Below, piece by piece: positions 9,147-20,700 of a stretch of 42,110 nt of DNA (positions are counted from its first letter, which is position 1; every line of letters begins with the position of its first letter). The notes under the pieces were generated by a model that saw nothing but the letters and a program-made list of their open reading frames with translations, searched no databases and was not told the origin of the DNA. The DNA is taken from the NCBI GenBank assembly GCA_032358255.1, contig JAULBX010026929.1, forward strand, positions 1 to 42,110, in the 5' to 3' direction. The stretch comes from Heterotrichella gracilis (taxonomy: Eukaryota; Sar; Xanthophyceae; Tribonematales; Xanthonemataceae). The position numbers and the translations under genes were made by a program.

Positions 9147-12081
9147 TCAGTGCGGTAGCGTGCTCCGCCAATTGCCGGGTTCTGACCGCCGGTACTCCAA
9201 CCCGCCCTCCTCAGTGTCCAAATCATCCACCATGCTCTCAGCCACTGATCCCTCAGACATGAGCTGAGCATGCGACACACTGCACAGCACAGACATGGAC
9301 TTCAGCAAGCCCAAACTGGACCAAAACCTTGTTGGACAGATGTAAAAACCCCAGGAGAGTGTAGAGAGAACACGGGTAGACACAGCCACAGCCAATTATT
9401 TGATGCACACTGCAAGCCTCCAAATGCACACTGCAAGGTTGCAATGAATGAGGTGTTGCGTGCCTAATGCTTCACCTTGCAAGCAAGGCTGTACACTGCA
9501 GTGCCGCAAATCTGGTACATGTAAATGTGAATGTAAATGTGAATGTTGTACCTCTGGTAATACTCCTCATCAGAGGACTCGCTGTCTTCATCATCGTCCC
9601 CAGCATCCCCTTCCTCGCTCGTGGTTGCCAAGTCACTGTCCGCAACCACATTGTAGAACGCCCTGATGTCATCCACAGCTATCCCATGGGGATGCTCAAA
9701 AGACTCTGGCGCGCTGCTGGTGGAGGGCGCATCCACATCAACCTCCTGCTGCTGGGACTGTGTCTTCCTTCGGATGAGGGTGAGCGCGTCCTTGGAGCTC
9801 CAGGTGGCCTTCTTGACTTGCAGGTAGTCAGCCAGCAGCTGCTTGGTGGTGAGGGTGCTGGGATCCAGGATATGTGCCCCCTGCCAGTGGGAGCCAACAT
9901 CATATATAGGTACGCAAAAGGACACAGCAGCTCTTGTATTGATAATGTGATGAGAGGGCATGGCATGCAGTTTATAAACACAACAGGATTTGACCTATAA
10001 CTTTGTCAAGCACACAGAATAAAAATCCATGACAACATCTGCTGATGCAGATATTTATAACAAAGATGCATGGCCTGTGTCTGGTATAAACATGTAGGTG
10101 ATTGAATTTACAGTGGCATTTTCCTAATAACCATCGTCAGAAGTGGATAAAAGTTACACTGTTGGTTCCATGGCTGCGTTTGTCCATGGCAAAATTGCAG
10201 GATCATGGCGCACCAGAGCGAGGTGGCGCAGCGAGGCCACCACAGTTGCATGAATGGCTGCTATACTGCGGTCCACGTTAGTGTTGTCCACCTTGGGTAT
10301 GCAGTGCTTGTCAGCGCGCTTGACCAGGTAGTCCTGTATGGTGCGGATGTTGCGCAAGTACTTGACGTACCGGTTGCCTGCAATGGGGTTGAGGGTGGGG
10401 ATGCAGCTAGGGCTAGGGTTGAGGCTTAAGTTTTGGGGCTGGAGGTGTACAGTCAGATGGGGGTCGTGTGACAGCGCCTGTCTGTCAGCATAGAATATCA
10501 TCAGAGTCTCCTTGTGGTGCCCATTTGGAAATTCACCACCTTGCCTTGGGCGCAAGCTTGTGCTAGGCTGATTGCTGGTCTCGCTTTGTAGCGGTATGCT
10601 TGTAATAAACAAGCATAAGAGTCCTCATTGTAGTGCCATTTGGAAATTCACCACCTTGCCTTTGGAAACCACCATGATGACAGGCTGCGTGGTCAGTTTA
10701 CTTTTGATTCATAGCATAATTTTAAGATGTTTATAGTCATTTTACAATGCACGCACCGCTTGGGTCCAGCGTCATGTACTTTGCTCTGACAGCAAATCGC
10801 TCCTTGTGCTTGGCCTCGTTGCTGATGAACACCAGGAATGGGACCACGCTCTTGTGCTTCTGCATGAGCCGCACCACAAAGGATAGGTTGAGGTGGACGC
10901 CCTCCACAACCATCGACTCTTTCCGAGCCTCACAGCTGCTGATGAACCGCTCCAGGTTTTCCATCACGAGCTCGCTTTGCGCTTTGTACCCCTGTCCATG
11001 CACGGCGATAACTTTTCAATGGGGTTGCATCCTTTGTAGACATTACAACCGCTGGATTCTTCAGCAAGAGACAAGGACGCCTGGCCAACGTGCATTGGTT
11101 GGATGCGCAAGCCTCCACCGGCAATGCAGCCCAGGCTGCTTAAGCATGCTTGCGGACAATAGGTGAAGATGCACAATAACCCCATGAATGCTGTTTCTGC
11201 ACGTCACCTGTATGGTCAGATGCTTGGTGTCAGCTGCACTGCCGTGGGCCATCTCGGGACTGTTTCGAAGGTGCTCCCCTGCCTATCACACCACAGGAAC
11301 CCTAGTCAGCCCCAGCAATAACCACTACTGTAGGGAAACGATACAATTATCAGCAACATAGCATTATTGTAGCAGGAGTCGTACCTGATACGTGGAGACC
11401 CACAGCAGCGGGTTGTCCTTTTCGTTGGCAAAGCCCCGCATCATGTGCCGGACAGAGTCTGTGGAGAGGACGGTGGTGATCCCCAGGCGAGCGGCTACCA
11501 GCGAGGCCAACGTAGACTTTCCGGTGCCACTTGTTCCACACAGCAGTATCGTCACTGACCGCTTCTGCTCAGTGATGCTGTCACGACACAAAGACAGCGG
11601 TAAGTTTTGGTGCAATGGCAGCGTTATTTTGGCCAAGATGATCACCACAAGTTGCTGACGCCTGGCACTACAAGGTTGTGCTGATACCACTGCAATCAAT
11701 CCAAGTGCATCAAGTGCGTCAAAACCTGGAAGATACCTACCTGCAGGCTGTTTCAAAATCCCTGGTGAGGTCTTGCACAGGGGCACCCCTGAAGTTATGC
11801 AAGCCTTGCAGTCCTCCCACAACCACCTCAGAAAACTGAGCCCTGCTGATCTTCAGAGTCAGCTGGTCCTCAAGCCCGTTGGGTAGCAGTGAGAGTGCAT
11901 CCTCTTGCCCCAGCTGCAACAGTCTATCAAATACTGTGCCACTGGCATCGTGTGCGTGCTTGGGTTTGCATCCCATCAACTGCAGCGTGTTCTTCAGTAG
12001 ACTCCTGGTGTACCGAGCGCCGTCAGAGCCATCCAAGTCAGCATCGGTGACGGTGACATACGACAGTTTCATCGTGCCCAT
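9147..12081 (-). CDS. LPA1-like: LPA1-like P-loop NTPase (2-phosphoglycerate kinase-related), seven exons, about 489 aa
   Basis: Related to the plant LOW PHYTIC ACID 1 family, which resembles archaeal 2-phosphoglycerate kinase and affects inositol phosphate (phytic acid) levels; the exact reaction is not settled. Exons (minus): 12081-11741, 11577-11385, 11282-11208, 10991-10757, 10377-10214, 9880-9552, 9279-9147; phases close. The N-terminus has the family's ATP-cone-like region ([17 protein letters not shown]). Walker A is GTSGTGKST (128-136), followed by [12 protein letters not shown]. Family blocks [37 protein letters not shown] (~284-299) and [16 protein letters not shown] are clear. The C-terminus is an acidic Ser/Asp/Glu tail, as in plant LPA1, although the protein is shorter than plant homologues (~700 aa). 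Intron 4 holds (T)AGGG-rich sequence near 10390-10430. Strongly supported. Confidence 0.92.
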
Positions 12082-12545
12082 GGTGCATGCATGCTAATTG
12101 CCTAATGCCACGAAACGGCGCCCCACGTTGCACTCCTTGTACATGGACAAACACGAGGGCAGGTTGTCCTAACTGTTTAATATTCTGAGTTGGATGTTGC
12201 AACAAGTTGGTCGATGTTGCTTAAAATCCCAAACCATCTGTGGCATATGCATGCAAAAATATGGAACTTGATATTTGTGTCCAGTTTATAAGAACCAGTT
12301 TGTGGCTTTATCGTTGATAGGCCTTTCTGATGTTGGAAAACATGGTTTAATAGCCTGTGCGTACTTCTGTTGACAGGACAGTATAGCTGTAGACCCTTTG
12401 AACGACGTTGACATGTTCACAAGTTGACATGTTTTTGCATGCATGCATATGAAAACGTTCATGCGCTTAGCTTAATTGAGACCAGCAGGGGCGCCTGCAA
12501 AGCGTAAAACTGAGTCAAGCACTATTTTATATATATGTGAGCACA
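12082..12545. promoter_or_regulatory. Divergent intergenic region, LPA1-like / unknown gene
   Basis: 464 bp between two divergent start codons. It holds short repeats (ttgacatgtt twice near 12408-12432) and a gcatgcatgcatatg palindromic stretch. A tatatatatg run lies about 15-20 bases before the start at 12546, too close to be a standard TATA box. No coding exon seen. Confidence 0.5.
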
Positions 12546-14003
12546 ATGCGTCGCTGCAAACAGCTATTTGACACCATGGTGGCTCACCATGCCCTGTCTG
12601 AATACAACTTGTCCCAGAAACCGCTGCACAGCGCCTTTTCCAATGTTGCCTTGGGGAGCAGACAAACGTGCCCACATGCAATACAACGAGCCAGGTGTCA
12701 GGGTAACCTGGGCCCAACCCCCGTCACCATGGTCATCCACATGCCAAGGGCGTTTTCGACACGAGCACCTCAAGAAGCAGGTGAGAGCTCCCTTGATGAC
12801 TTGGCAACTGGACCTTCCATCTTGGCGGATGTATAGCTGCACGGGGACGTCCTTCTAGCACTGTTACAACTGCAATTGCAGCAGCAACATGCCGATGCCC
12901 CCACCCGCACTTCTTGTGCACTGCACAACTCTGAGCCGCCGGTCCTGTGGAACTGTTGACAAGTTGCTTCCAACTGCTGTAGGCAAGCTCACTGAACACC
13001 AGCTCGTGGTGCGATTTGCCAAGATAGTGGCAGTAGCAATGCTGGGCGTTTCGGCGATGAAGATCCTGCCGGGCATGGGTATGTGCGCAAACGCCATGCC
13101 ATCCGATGTGAACATGGTTTGTGCACACAGCCAAAAGGACTGGTGCATTCATAGCGTGCCTACCTTGCAAAAATCTTAATTTGCTGTGAGGAGTTGCCCT
13201 AGTTGTGCGTCAGTACTCGGTTTTGCTGATGTGTGCCTCTCATAACCCTAAACCGTAAACCCTAGGTGCGCCCTAAACCTTAGGTGCCTTGCCAGTATAC
13301 AAGGTCAGGGCCCCGGGGTGCACGGTGTGTAGCAGATGTGGTGTCAACGTTGTAGGAACTCATTCTGTGGTGCAAGCTGTGGGCCTGCTGTCTGCCAAAG
13401 AGCCATTCCTTCAGCGGACGGGGGCGCTGCGGTTGCAAGGGTTTGTGACCACAGAGGAGAACGCTCGAGCAGCAGTGGAGAAGGATGCTGTGCAGCTCGT
13501 GACTGCGATGATTACTCCATCTGGCCACCCAGGTATGAGGCACATGGGCGTGCAAAATGTTTTAATTTTGCACCATTTTTGCACCCTTGTAGCCCGCCGG
13601 AGTGCAGGCAATTTGCTGAGTTCCTGACCGCATGTGCATGCATGGACTGAAAATGCAGCACACAGTTATTCAAGCAAGATATAAAGATGGTATAAGAGGC
13701 TCCAGGACTGAACTGCTGGGCGCCGCTTGTGCATAGCTCACTGTATTGCTGGAATTTTACAAAGAGTCAGAACCTTACGTGCGCACCCTTGCTCCAGATG
13801 TGATTGAAGCTGCCGTGGCTGCCCTCCCTGGACTGCTGCAAGTGGAGGAAGGGATGGAGATTTTCGTGCAAGTTGGCGGGCATGCCAAGCTGCAGCAAGG
13901 GGTGAAAGACGGCTGGCTATCACAAGAGCAGGTGGAAGAAGTCATGCTGGATTGCAACAGATTTGTCATGTTGCGAGATAGGAAAGCCAAGGCTGAGGTG
14001 TGA
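12546..14003 (+). CDS. Unrecognised protein, at least four exons, possible helical-repeat (ARM-like) fold
   Basis: Exons with matching phases: 12546-12780, 12983-13078, 13356-13532; a terminal exon 13737-14003 ends at TGA. The first exon looks like an organelle-targeting presequence (Arg/Ser-rich, …MPRAFSTRAPQEA). The later parts (SVVQAVGLLSAKEPFLQ, AVEKDAVQLVTAMI, DVIEAAVAALPGLLQ) resemble paired amphipathic helices of ARM/HEAT type, but I cannot name a family. The third exon ends in phase 1 while the last exon must enter in phase 0. So either an 11-base micro-exon (13679-13689) joins them, the donor lies earlier (before GTGACT at 13500), or the gene is broken. Intron 2 carries telomere-like sequence (13244-13284). 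The call is structural only. Confidence 0.5.
13244..13284 (-). repeat. Telomere-like CCCTAAA cluster in an intron
   Basis: aaccctaaaccgtaaaccc followed by ccctaaacc within about 40 bases, in the intron between the second and third exons of the unrecognised gene. Confidence 0.7.
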
Positions 14004-14645
14004 CGTGAATAATCTGATTTAACAGTGCTTAATATCTACGTTTCCTAAGCTCATCTTCTGGTCAATTTCCAGTTTGGCTCAGCGAATGCATTGGGCGGGA
14101 AAAAAGGGAATGCATGCATGCATATGCGTTAAAAAAGCGGTGTCCGCTTCACACTTTTCTCCCTGTAACACAAGACACATAATATATCATGCATAAAGCT
14201 TCGTGTGTTCAGCAGTAGGCATCGGTTCTGACAGCGCACAAGGTCAAGTGGGTTAGCGACCCACCGAGTTGAGCCCCTGGCCTTGACACCTGGCCGTTTC
14301 ACCTGGTGCAGCAAAGGGGGTCCGTCCAATCGTTGGGAGTTGCCGTATTCCCTGTTCCCTGTTTGTGTTCGGGACAGATAACAGCAAGTCGGCGATATGT
14401 ACGCACAGCGTGCAGTGGCATACTGAAACGGGCAGACTCGAGCTTCAACTGGGCGGTCCACATGTACATGCCCGCGTCCCTTTGAAGCCACGAGCCACTT
14501 TCTTTGGAATGCATTGCGGTGACTGATCCTGGCTCATCTGTGCGTACCTTATTTTACAGCGTTGGTTGCGTATCAGCGGAAAGTACTTGAAGCCAGAGTT
14601 ACAGCACTGCCAGCTGGCGCCAGCTCTCCGCTTGCCCCAAGCACC
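14004..14645. other. Intergenic region upstream of the LPMO gene
   Basis: No supported exon. A small palindrome (gtgggttagcgacccac, near 14248-14264) is present. A minus-strand open frame of ~120 codons here has no family features or splice context. The 3' part should be promoter and 5' UTR of the LPMO gene. Confidence 0.45.
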
Positions 14646-16873
14646 ATGGTAGCGATGCTGTGGACATTGGGCGCCCTCGCTGTCCTTCAGATTGCTGTCC
14701 TGCAAGTGAATGCCCACGGCTACTTAGCTGAGCCTGCCGCGCGAAACCTCCTTTCGAACACAAACTACTGCCCCCAGTGCCAGAACGCAGGAGGCAAGCG
14801 TACAGCTGTACAGCACATGTGTACACAGCCACTGTCCTGTACTGCTTTTTGCCAGATAACCAACCTGCTTGGCAACACAATACCGTCGTTTCCAACTCAA
14901 CTCAGCACGAGCAGCTGTTCGCAGCACTGGGTGTACAGATGTTGACCACTGACAGTTGTGCAATGCTCGCAGGGCCTGGGGCAGTGGATGCAGGGGGAGA
15001 GAGCTGGCCCAACGGCAAGCATGGCATATGTGGCGATGTCTACGCTGGATACCGGGCAACTGAAGTTGGAGGGGACTCGTATAAGGGTGTGGTTGGGGGT
15101 AAGTGAACCACCTAGCTAGCACTGCTAGTAGCAGGAGTGCCATTCAGGATTGGTGGCCAGATGGGCTATGCCTAGGTAGCTTCCTTGACCAGCTTGTCCT
15201 GCACTCTTGAATATTCCTGTGTTGTAGCTAACCACTGATGTCTGCTGCCATGCCAGGAAACTACACACAGGGGCAGGTGGTGGTTCTCAAAGTCGTGTTG
15301 ACTGCCAATCACATGGGCCGGTTCCAGTTCCGCATGTGCCAGTTTGGCGCCAAGGACAATGAGACAACAGCCCTGACAGAAACCTGCCTCAATCAACATG
15401 TACTGGTGCAAGCAAGCAACAGCACGCAACACCCAGGGGACCCATATTACTACGTGCCATCCCAGGTAACCTGCAGCACCCTGTTTTATAGAAAAACCAT
15501 GTATATAAGAAGAATATACTAGGAAATTCCAACAAAAATGAGTCGCCTGTTTGTGCACGCCCTGCAGGCTTATGTCAGGCAGCTATGTCACAACTTTGTC
15601 ACATTTAATAGACCAGAGCCAGAGATTTGACTCAACCCTTGCCTTGCAGGTGTACACCTTTGTGATGCCATACCAGCTTCCCTCCGACCTCACCTGTGAC
15701 GGTGTGAGCACCAAGTGCGTCATGCAGTGGTACTGGGTCTCTGGCAACTCATGCACTGCCCCAGGTTCAAACCCTACCTATGCCAACCCCAACCTGCCAG
15801 AATGCGGCGGGGACGTGGCTTATCCCGAAGAGTTTTGGAACTGTGCAGATATCCGCATCCTTCCAAGCAGTGCAAATTCCACCAAGCAGCCCCCACCCTC
15901 CAAATCCCAGTCTCCACCCCCAACGCGTAGCCCACCTCCATCCCCCAAGCAAGCGATTTCACCGCCGCCTCGACCTCTTTCAACCCCACCTCTCATATCC
16001 CCATCCCCATCCCCGCCCAGTCCCCCATCCCCACCACCAGTGAGTAGTGAGCACCGGCCATGGAATCGCATCATAGGAGGAGCATGCTCAATTGGAGTTT
16101 GGAATCATTGTCACCCCCAGAAACATGCTCAATTTTGAGCTTGCATTTTTTGCATATGGGCACCCATGCTGAGCACACCTCCGCTGCGGGGATGCTGCAT
16201 CTGTCCCAGCATGTTCCTATGGTCGGCGATAAATACTCATCACTTTTTTTTTCCATGTAGGCCACCAACCCGCCTGGCTGTCAGCTGCCAGACGCCACCT
16301 GTTACTGCAAGGACCGGCCAGCTGGACTGTACCCAAACACACAGGACGGCTGCAAAAGCTTTTACAACTGTGCAGGTATGTTAACCCCATGTGACCGTGG
16401 TTGTAATTGTGTAAACCCTTCCCACCCTTGGCCAGCATACGGCACCATCGCCGCCAAGGGTATTCCCAGCCACAAGTGGGCAACATCATCAACCCCCTCC
16501 AACACCCCCTCCAGTACCCTGCAGCGCCGCAGCATGCCTGCCAAACACACAATAAACCCTAAACCCTACGAAGTGGTCTTCAACAAAAAATACAGTACTT
16601 GTTCACTGGCCGTTCAATGTGTACCTATTCTGCATCCCAGCGCACCAGACAAGATGTCTACAATGCCGCCTTTTGTGCTCATTTTCTTTGTTATTTAACT
16701 ACCAATATACCTGGTGTGTCTGTCCAGGCGGTGCTGGCGCCAGTGGTCTGCTGCAGTGCCCACAGCACCTCCTATTCAATGCTCAAGGGAGCACCTGTGA
16801 CTGGCCAAGCAACGTTCTATGCGGCCCTGCTCAGGCCCCCCTTGCGAGGCGTAGGCGCCTCCTCCTACAGTAA
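14646..16873 (+). CDS. Secreted AA15-like lytic polysaccharide monooxygenase with proline-rich linker and CBM14 chitin-binding domain, six exons
   Basis: LPMOs are copper enzymes that oxidatively cleave chitin or cellulose outside the cell. Exons: 14646-14793, 14973-15098, 15257-15465, 15650-16039, 16261-16375, 16728-16873 (about 377 aa). The first intron is best read as GC-AG (GAG/gcaagc), giving NAGGPGAV; a GT donor six bases later also fits in phase. The signal peptide (1-23) ends at VNA, exposing His24 (HGYLAEPAARN) as the N-terminal copper ligand. The second histidine is in LTANHMGRF (H110). CGDVYAG, CVMQWYWVSGN and ECGG…EEFWNCADIRI are the cysteine/Trp/Asp blocks of AA15. A Pro/Ser linker (~235-291) leads to a six-cysteine peritrophin-A/CBM14 module (CYCKDRPAGLYPN…CKSFYNCAG…CPQHLLFN…CDWPSNVLC). 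The tail ends in Arg4-Leu3-Gln. A cytosolic role is unlikely. Confidence 0.88.
16553..16568 (-). repeat. Telomere-like CCCTAAACCCTA in LPMO intron 5
   Basis: taaaccctaaaccctac, two CCCTAAA units, about 160 bases before the last LPMO exon. Confidence 0.7.
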
Positions 16874-17719
16874 TCGAATTGCGTAAATCAAATGCCACTG
16901 GAATATGGGCTTGCAATGGGGGCTAAGCGATCCAGGGCCTATATTTGAACACCAGCTGCTGGTTAAGCTTCTCCCACTGGATTTGCAGGAGGAGGAGGAT
17001 GTGTTGGCACCTGTGGCATGAGCAGCATATAGGCGCATTTGGTGACGCACAGAATGCTGGGCTTAAAATGGCAGCTGTTTCATCTACATTATTGTACAGG
17101 GATTGAGCCCAGGGGAACAAGTATTAGCAGGTGAACGCTTATTTGTATGATCAGGACTACAGCATTGTCCTTGCTTTTTTGCTGCAGTATCGCTGTTGGT
17201 CTGCCAACACACAGTAAATCACCGGGTGAGTCTCCAACCTATGCATATGTATACTTTGTTGTTTTGTCCCTCGTCTGGGATAGACATCTGTTTGACAATA
17301 GCTAAGTGTCCTAGGCTGCTGTATGTATGGTACGAGCTGCCTTTGTGCCCTGTCTGAACTGCATGCACCAGTGCAACAAAAAACAAGTACACAGAAATAA
17401 GGAAAAAAACAAACAATAAAAATGAAAATACCCAACTTTTTATGCAGCAGCCCTGAGCAGCCACAAAGTTAACACGTTATGTGGCTGTTTCTGTCACAGG
17501 AGCAGCGACGGAACAGTGACCTAGTACTGCTCGGTGTTGCGAAGACGTTTGGAAACCATTCTATTAGCCTCTCGTGTGTCTCTACAATCGCAACTTGCAA
17601 AGGTCTAATGCATGCATGTCATGCCTGGCGACCACTATTATGGCCTTTTTTTGACACGTTTCTACCACATATAATGCGTCAAAACTGCAGGGGTATGTAG
17701 CTATAAACCAAGTCAGCTG
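16874..17719. other. Intergenic region LPMO to PPR
   Basis: About 850 bp with no supported gene; LPMO 3' UTR and PPR promoter are expected here. Minus-strand hydrophobic frames near 17157-17464 have no family match I recognise and sit in AT-rich sequence; I treat them as chance. Confidence 0.5.
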
Positions 17720-20700
17720 ATGGCTCTGTACCTGTGCAAGGGGCGTTCAAGTAGCGCTGCTGGGCATTGCTTGCCTGACCAGCTCACGCACCACAAGTGC
17801 TTCAGACCCAGGAGGAAACACACCGTTGTTGCACCGAGACGACATTCGATACCTACTTCTTGTTCCACTAGTTACCAGCAGAGGCAGCTGGACCCACCCC
17901 ACAGTGGTGAGCAGCAGTCACATGGCCAGGACAGTACACATGCACAAACTGACCTCCTGCAGTCACAAGGATGGCATCAAAGTCCTGGCACAACAGACAC
18001 AGGCTTTGTGCAAAGCAGAGCAGCTGCAGAGGCCAGCTTTGCAGAATACAGACGCAGCAAAGCCCACAGACGAAACGGAGCGCCCCAACCGCAGAGACAC
18101 ACGCCCAGTGTGACTCTCCAACAAAAGCCAGCCAGAAGACAGCGGGTGCGGCCTCAAGAGGCCGATTTGGAATGGACGGATTCTACTGTCAGTGGAACAT
18201 TCGAGCAGCACCATCCAGGGCACGGCAGTGGGGCTGGGCACAAGAGGGAGGCACAGGCATTCGCCGAGGTGCTTCAGGCTGGCGCCCCAAAGACACGGGA
18301 AGTGGTTCTTCACGCCCTTTCAGCGGAGCTGGACACCACGTTTCTGTGCACCGTCAAGGTCACCAACCTCAACTGGGCACTGCAGGTACTGTTTAGGGTT
18401 TAGGGGTTAGGGTTTTTGTGGACTTGTCAAGGTTGCAACCTCAACTGGGCACCGCAGGTATTGTTTAGGTTTAGCGTTTAGGGATTAAGGGTTTTGTGCA
18501 CCGTCAAGGTCACCAACCTCAACTGGTCACTGCAGGTGCTGTTTAGGGTTTACGGTCTAGGGTTTCGGTGCACTGTCATGTTCATCAACCTCGATTGGGC
18601 ACTGCAGGTATCCCTCTATACTGTTCACATACAAGCACACACCATGGTCATGCTTGGCTTCCTTTTTCACTCTCTGATGTTGGTGAATGCACGTCATATT
18701 GCTTTTCTTTGTGTGGACGCTTGAATGTGGTTTGTGCCCTGTGTCATCATAGGTGCTGACCCGGAATGGCGAGGTGCAAAATGCGGACCGCTTGGTCCAG
18801 TGGATGCTGCAAGAAGACGTGGCTGAAGAGGAAACGCTGGTGCAATACTGCATGGTAGGTCACTTCTGTTGCGCCAAGGATTTGGAACCTGACAAGCCAC
18901 GCCATTCTATGTGTTTATGTAAAATCCCATGCCTGTTCTCTAATGAATGCACCTGGGTCAGCAGGCGCATGCATACACCCTCACCAGCTGTCTGCACAGG
19001 ATTGCGCCAAGTCACAGGAAACACACTTACAATTGCATCCGTGCCCAGAGGTGGGATGCATCACCAATAGTGGCCACACGCTCCATGCACTCCTGTCGTG
19101 CACAACCGCTGCGCAGTGCTATCCCCATGTAAACCTCTGCCTATAAGGTCCCTCTTCACGGGGTTGCACAAATGAGGAGTGGAACTTATTCTGAAAACAA
19201 CTCCCAACATTTTTTACATGACCCTGGGAGGACTCAGGTTCAGTTACAGGCATGCCCCATTGGGATAGTGGCCACTCAAGATGACGTAAATCCAACCCAT
19301 GCCAGCCCTATGTAATCCTCTGTCAGCTTAACAGATAAGATCCCCTTGTCACAGGGTTGCGCCAAGTCTGGGGAGATCCGGGCTGCGCTCCGCTGCTTCC
19401 ACCTCCTGATTGAAGCTGGTGTCAAGATCAAGGAGCATGGTGCTTCTGCGCTGCTAAAGGTGCATTCTGAACAGAAGGTGAGCTGCATATCCAGTGAAAA
19501 CGTTACATACAGTGACATTCGTGCCCTCGGAGGGATGCATCCACCGACAGCAGCCACACGCATTCATTTCTGTCCAGCACAAGTCGCATTGACAGTCGTG
19601 AGCAGAAACCAGCAGCCTGGGCTAGTTTTGGTTGCTGCTTGTCACTGCACTGCAGCTGGGGACTGGTCTGATGTGGCGATCGGGGAGTCGGCATTGCCCG
19701 TGCGGGATATGTTGGGGCAGGTTAAGCCATCGCACACCTGATGTACTGGTCTCCGGCCTGAAAGCTGCACACCCTCATTCCGAGTGCTGTGCACACATGG
19801 ACATGCAGATGGCTGTGCAGCCTGCAAGCTGCTCTATGCCACGCAGCAATGGTAGGGGAAGGGATTGGATAGGGCGACAGCAACCCTTGTCTCCCTGTTT
19901 GGGACCGGTTGAAGAAGCTGCGTATGTGTTCACTCATCATTTTTTTCATATTGAGCTTATATTAATGCCTTGCAGGATCCCGAGGGGGCGCTTGAGACAT
20001 ATGGGCTCCTGCAAGAAAAGGAGATCCCGATGAACATGTATGCACACTATGCAGTGATGTACGTGTGCGCAAACAGTGGCAGAGCCCAGGACGCGCTGAA
20101 CATTTTCGGCATGCTGAAGCACCAGCAGATGAATGGGGGCTTGCCGCTGGATGAGCGGATTTACGGGTACGACAAATGCAATTGGATGCGGACATGCGGT
20201 GTAAATTCCTGTAATGGGACCTGCATGCGGACTTTGGCCGCAGTTTGTTGGATCTCAGCATGGTTGTTAGCTTTCATTGGCAGGGGCAGAGTAATATGTT
20301 GCTTGCACTCCCGGCACTCGCCCACAGTTAGATGACAAAACCTTTGATCAGACATGGTTTGGGCTAAGCTGGAGTTGGCTTGCATGCATTACACACTTTC
20401 AATGGCACCATTTCCACACACTGCAGGGCAGTCATCAAGGCTTTGGGGAAGGCTGGCAATTGGCGCACGGCAAACAAGTTGTATATCTACATGAACCGGG
20501 ACAACGTGCAGCCTGATCTTGTGCTGTATGCACAGCTGCTGCACACCTGTGCCATGTGTGGAGATATCGACCAGGTAATTAAGGCCAAATGTGCATTACC
20601 TAGTTGCATGGCCACTCAAGCTCGCAAGCTTTAGACGTGGTGCAAGCAATGTGAGGTCAGGCCTGCTGGGCGTTGTGTGTATAGGGGTGACTGTAAATCT

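Noticed and set aside
9464..10000. Plus-strand open frame (177 codons) opposite LPA1-like exon 6
   Set aside because: The minus strand here carries the conserved acidic tail with matching splice sites; the plus frame is a shadow containing antisense of Glu/Asp/Ser runs ([13 protein letters not shown]).
12533..12541. tatatatatg near the start at 12546 as a TATA box
   Set aside because: Too close to the start codon for the usual spacing; may simply be AT-rich 5' UTR.
14129..14491. Minus-strand 120-codon frame and nearby palindrome considered as a gene or tRNA
   Set aside because: No tRNA cloverleaf with T-loop consensus could be drawn, and the protein frame has no recognisable motifs or splice context.
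16874..17470. Hydrophobic minus-strand frames between LPMO and PPR genes
   Set aside because: Hydrophobicity follows from AT-rich sequence (Phe/Val/Ile codons); no start context or splice sites support them.
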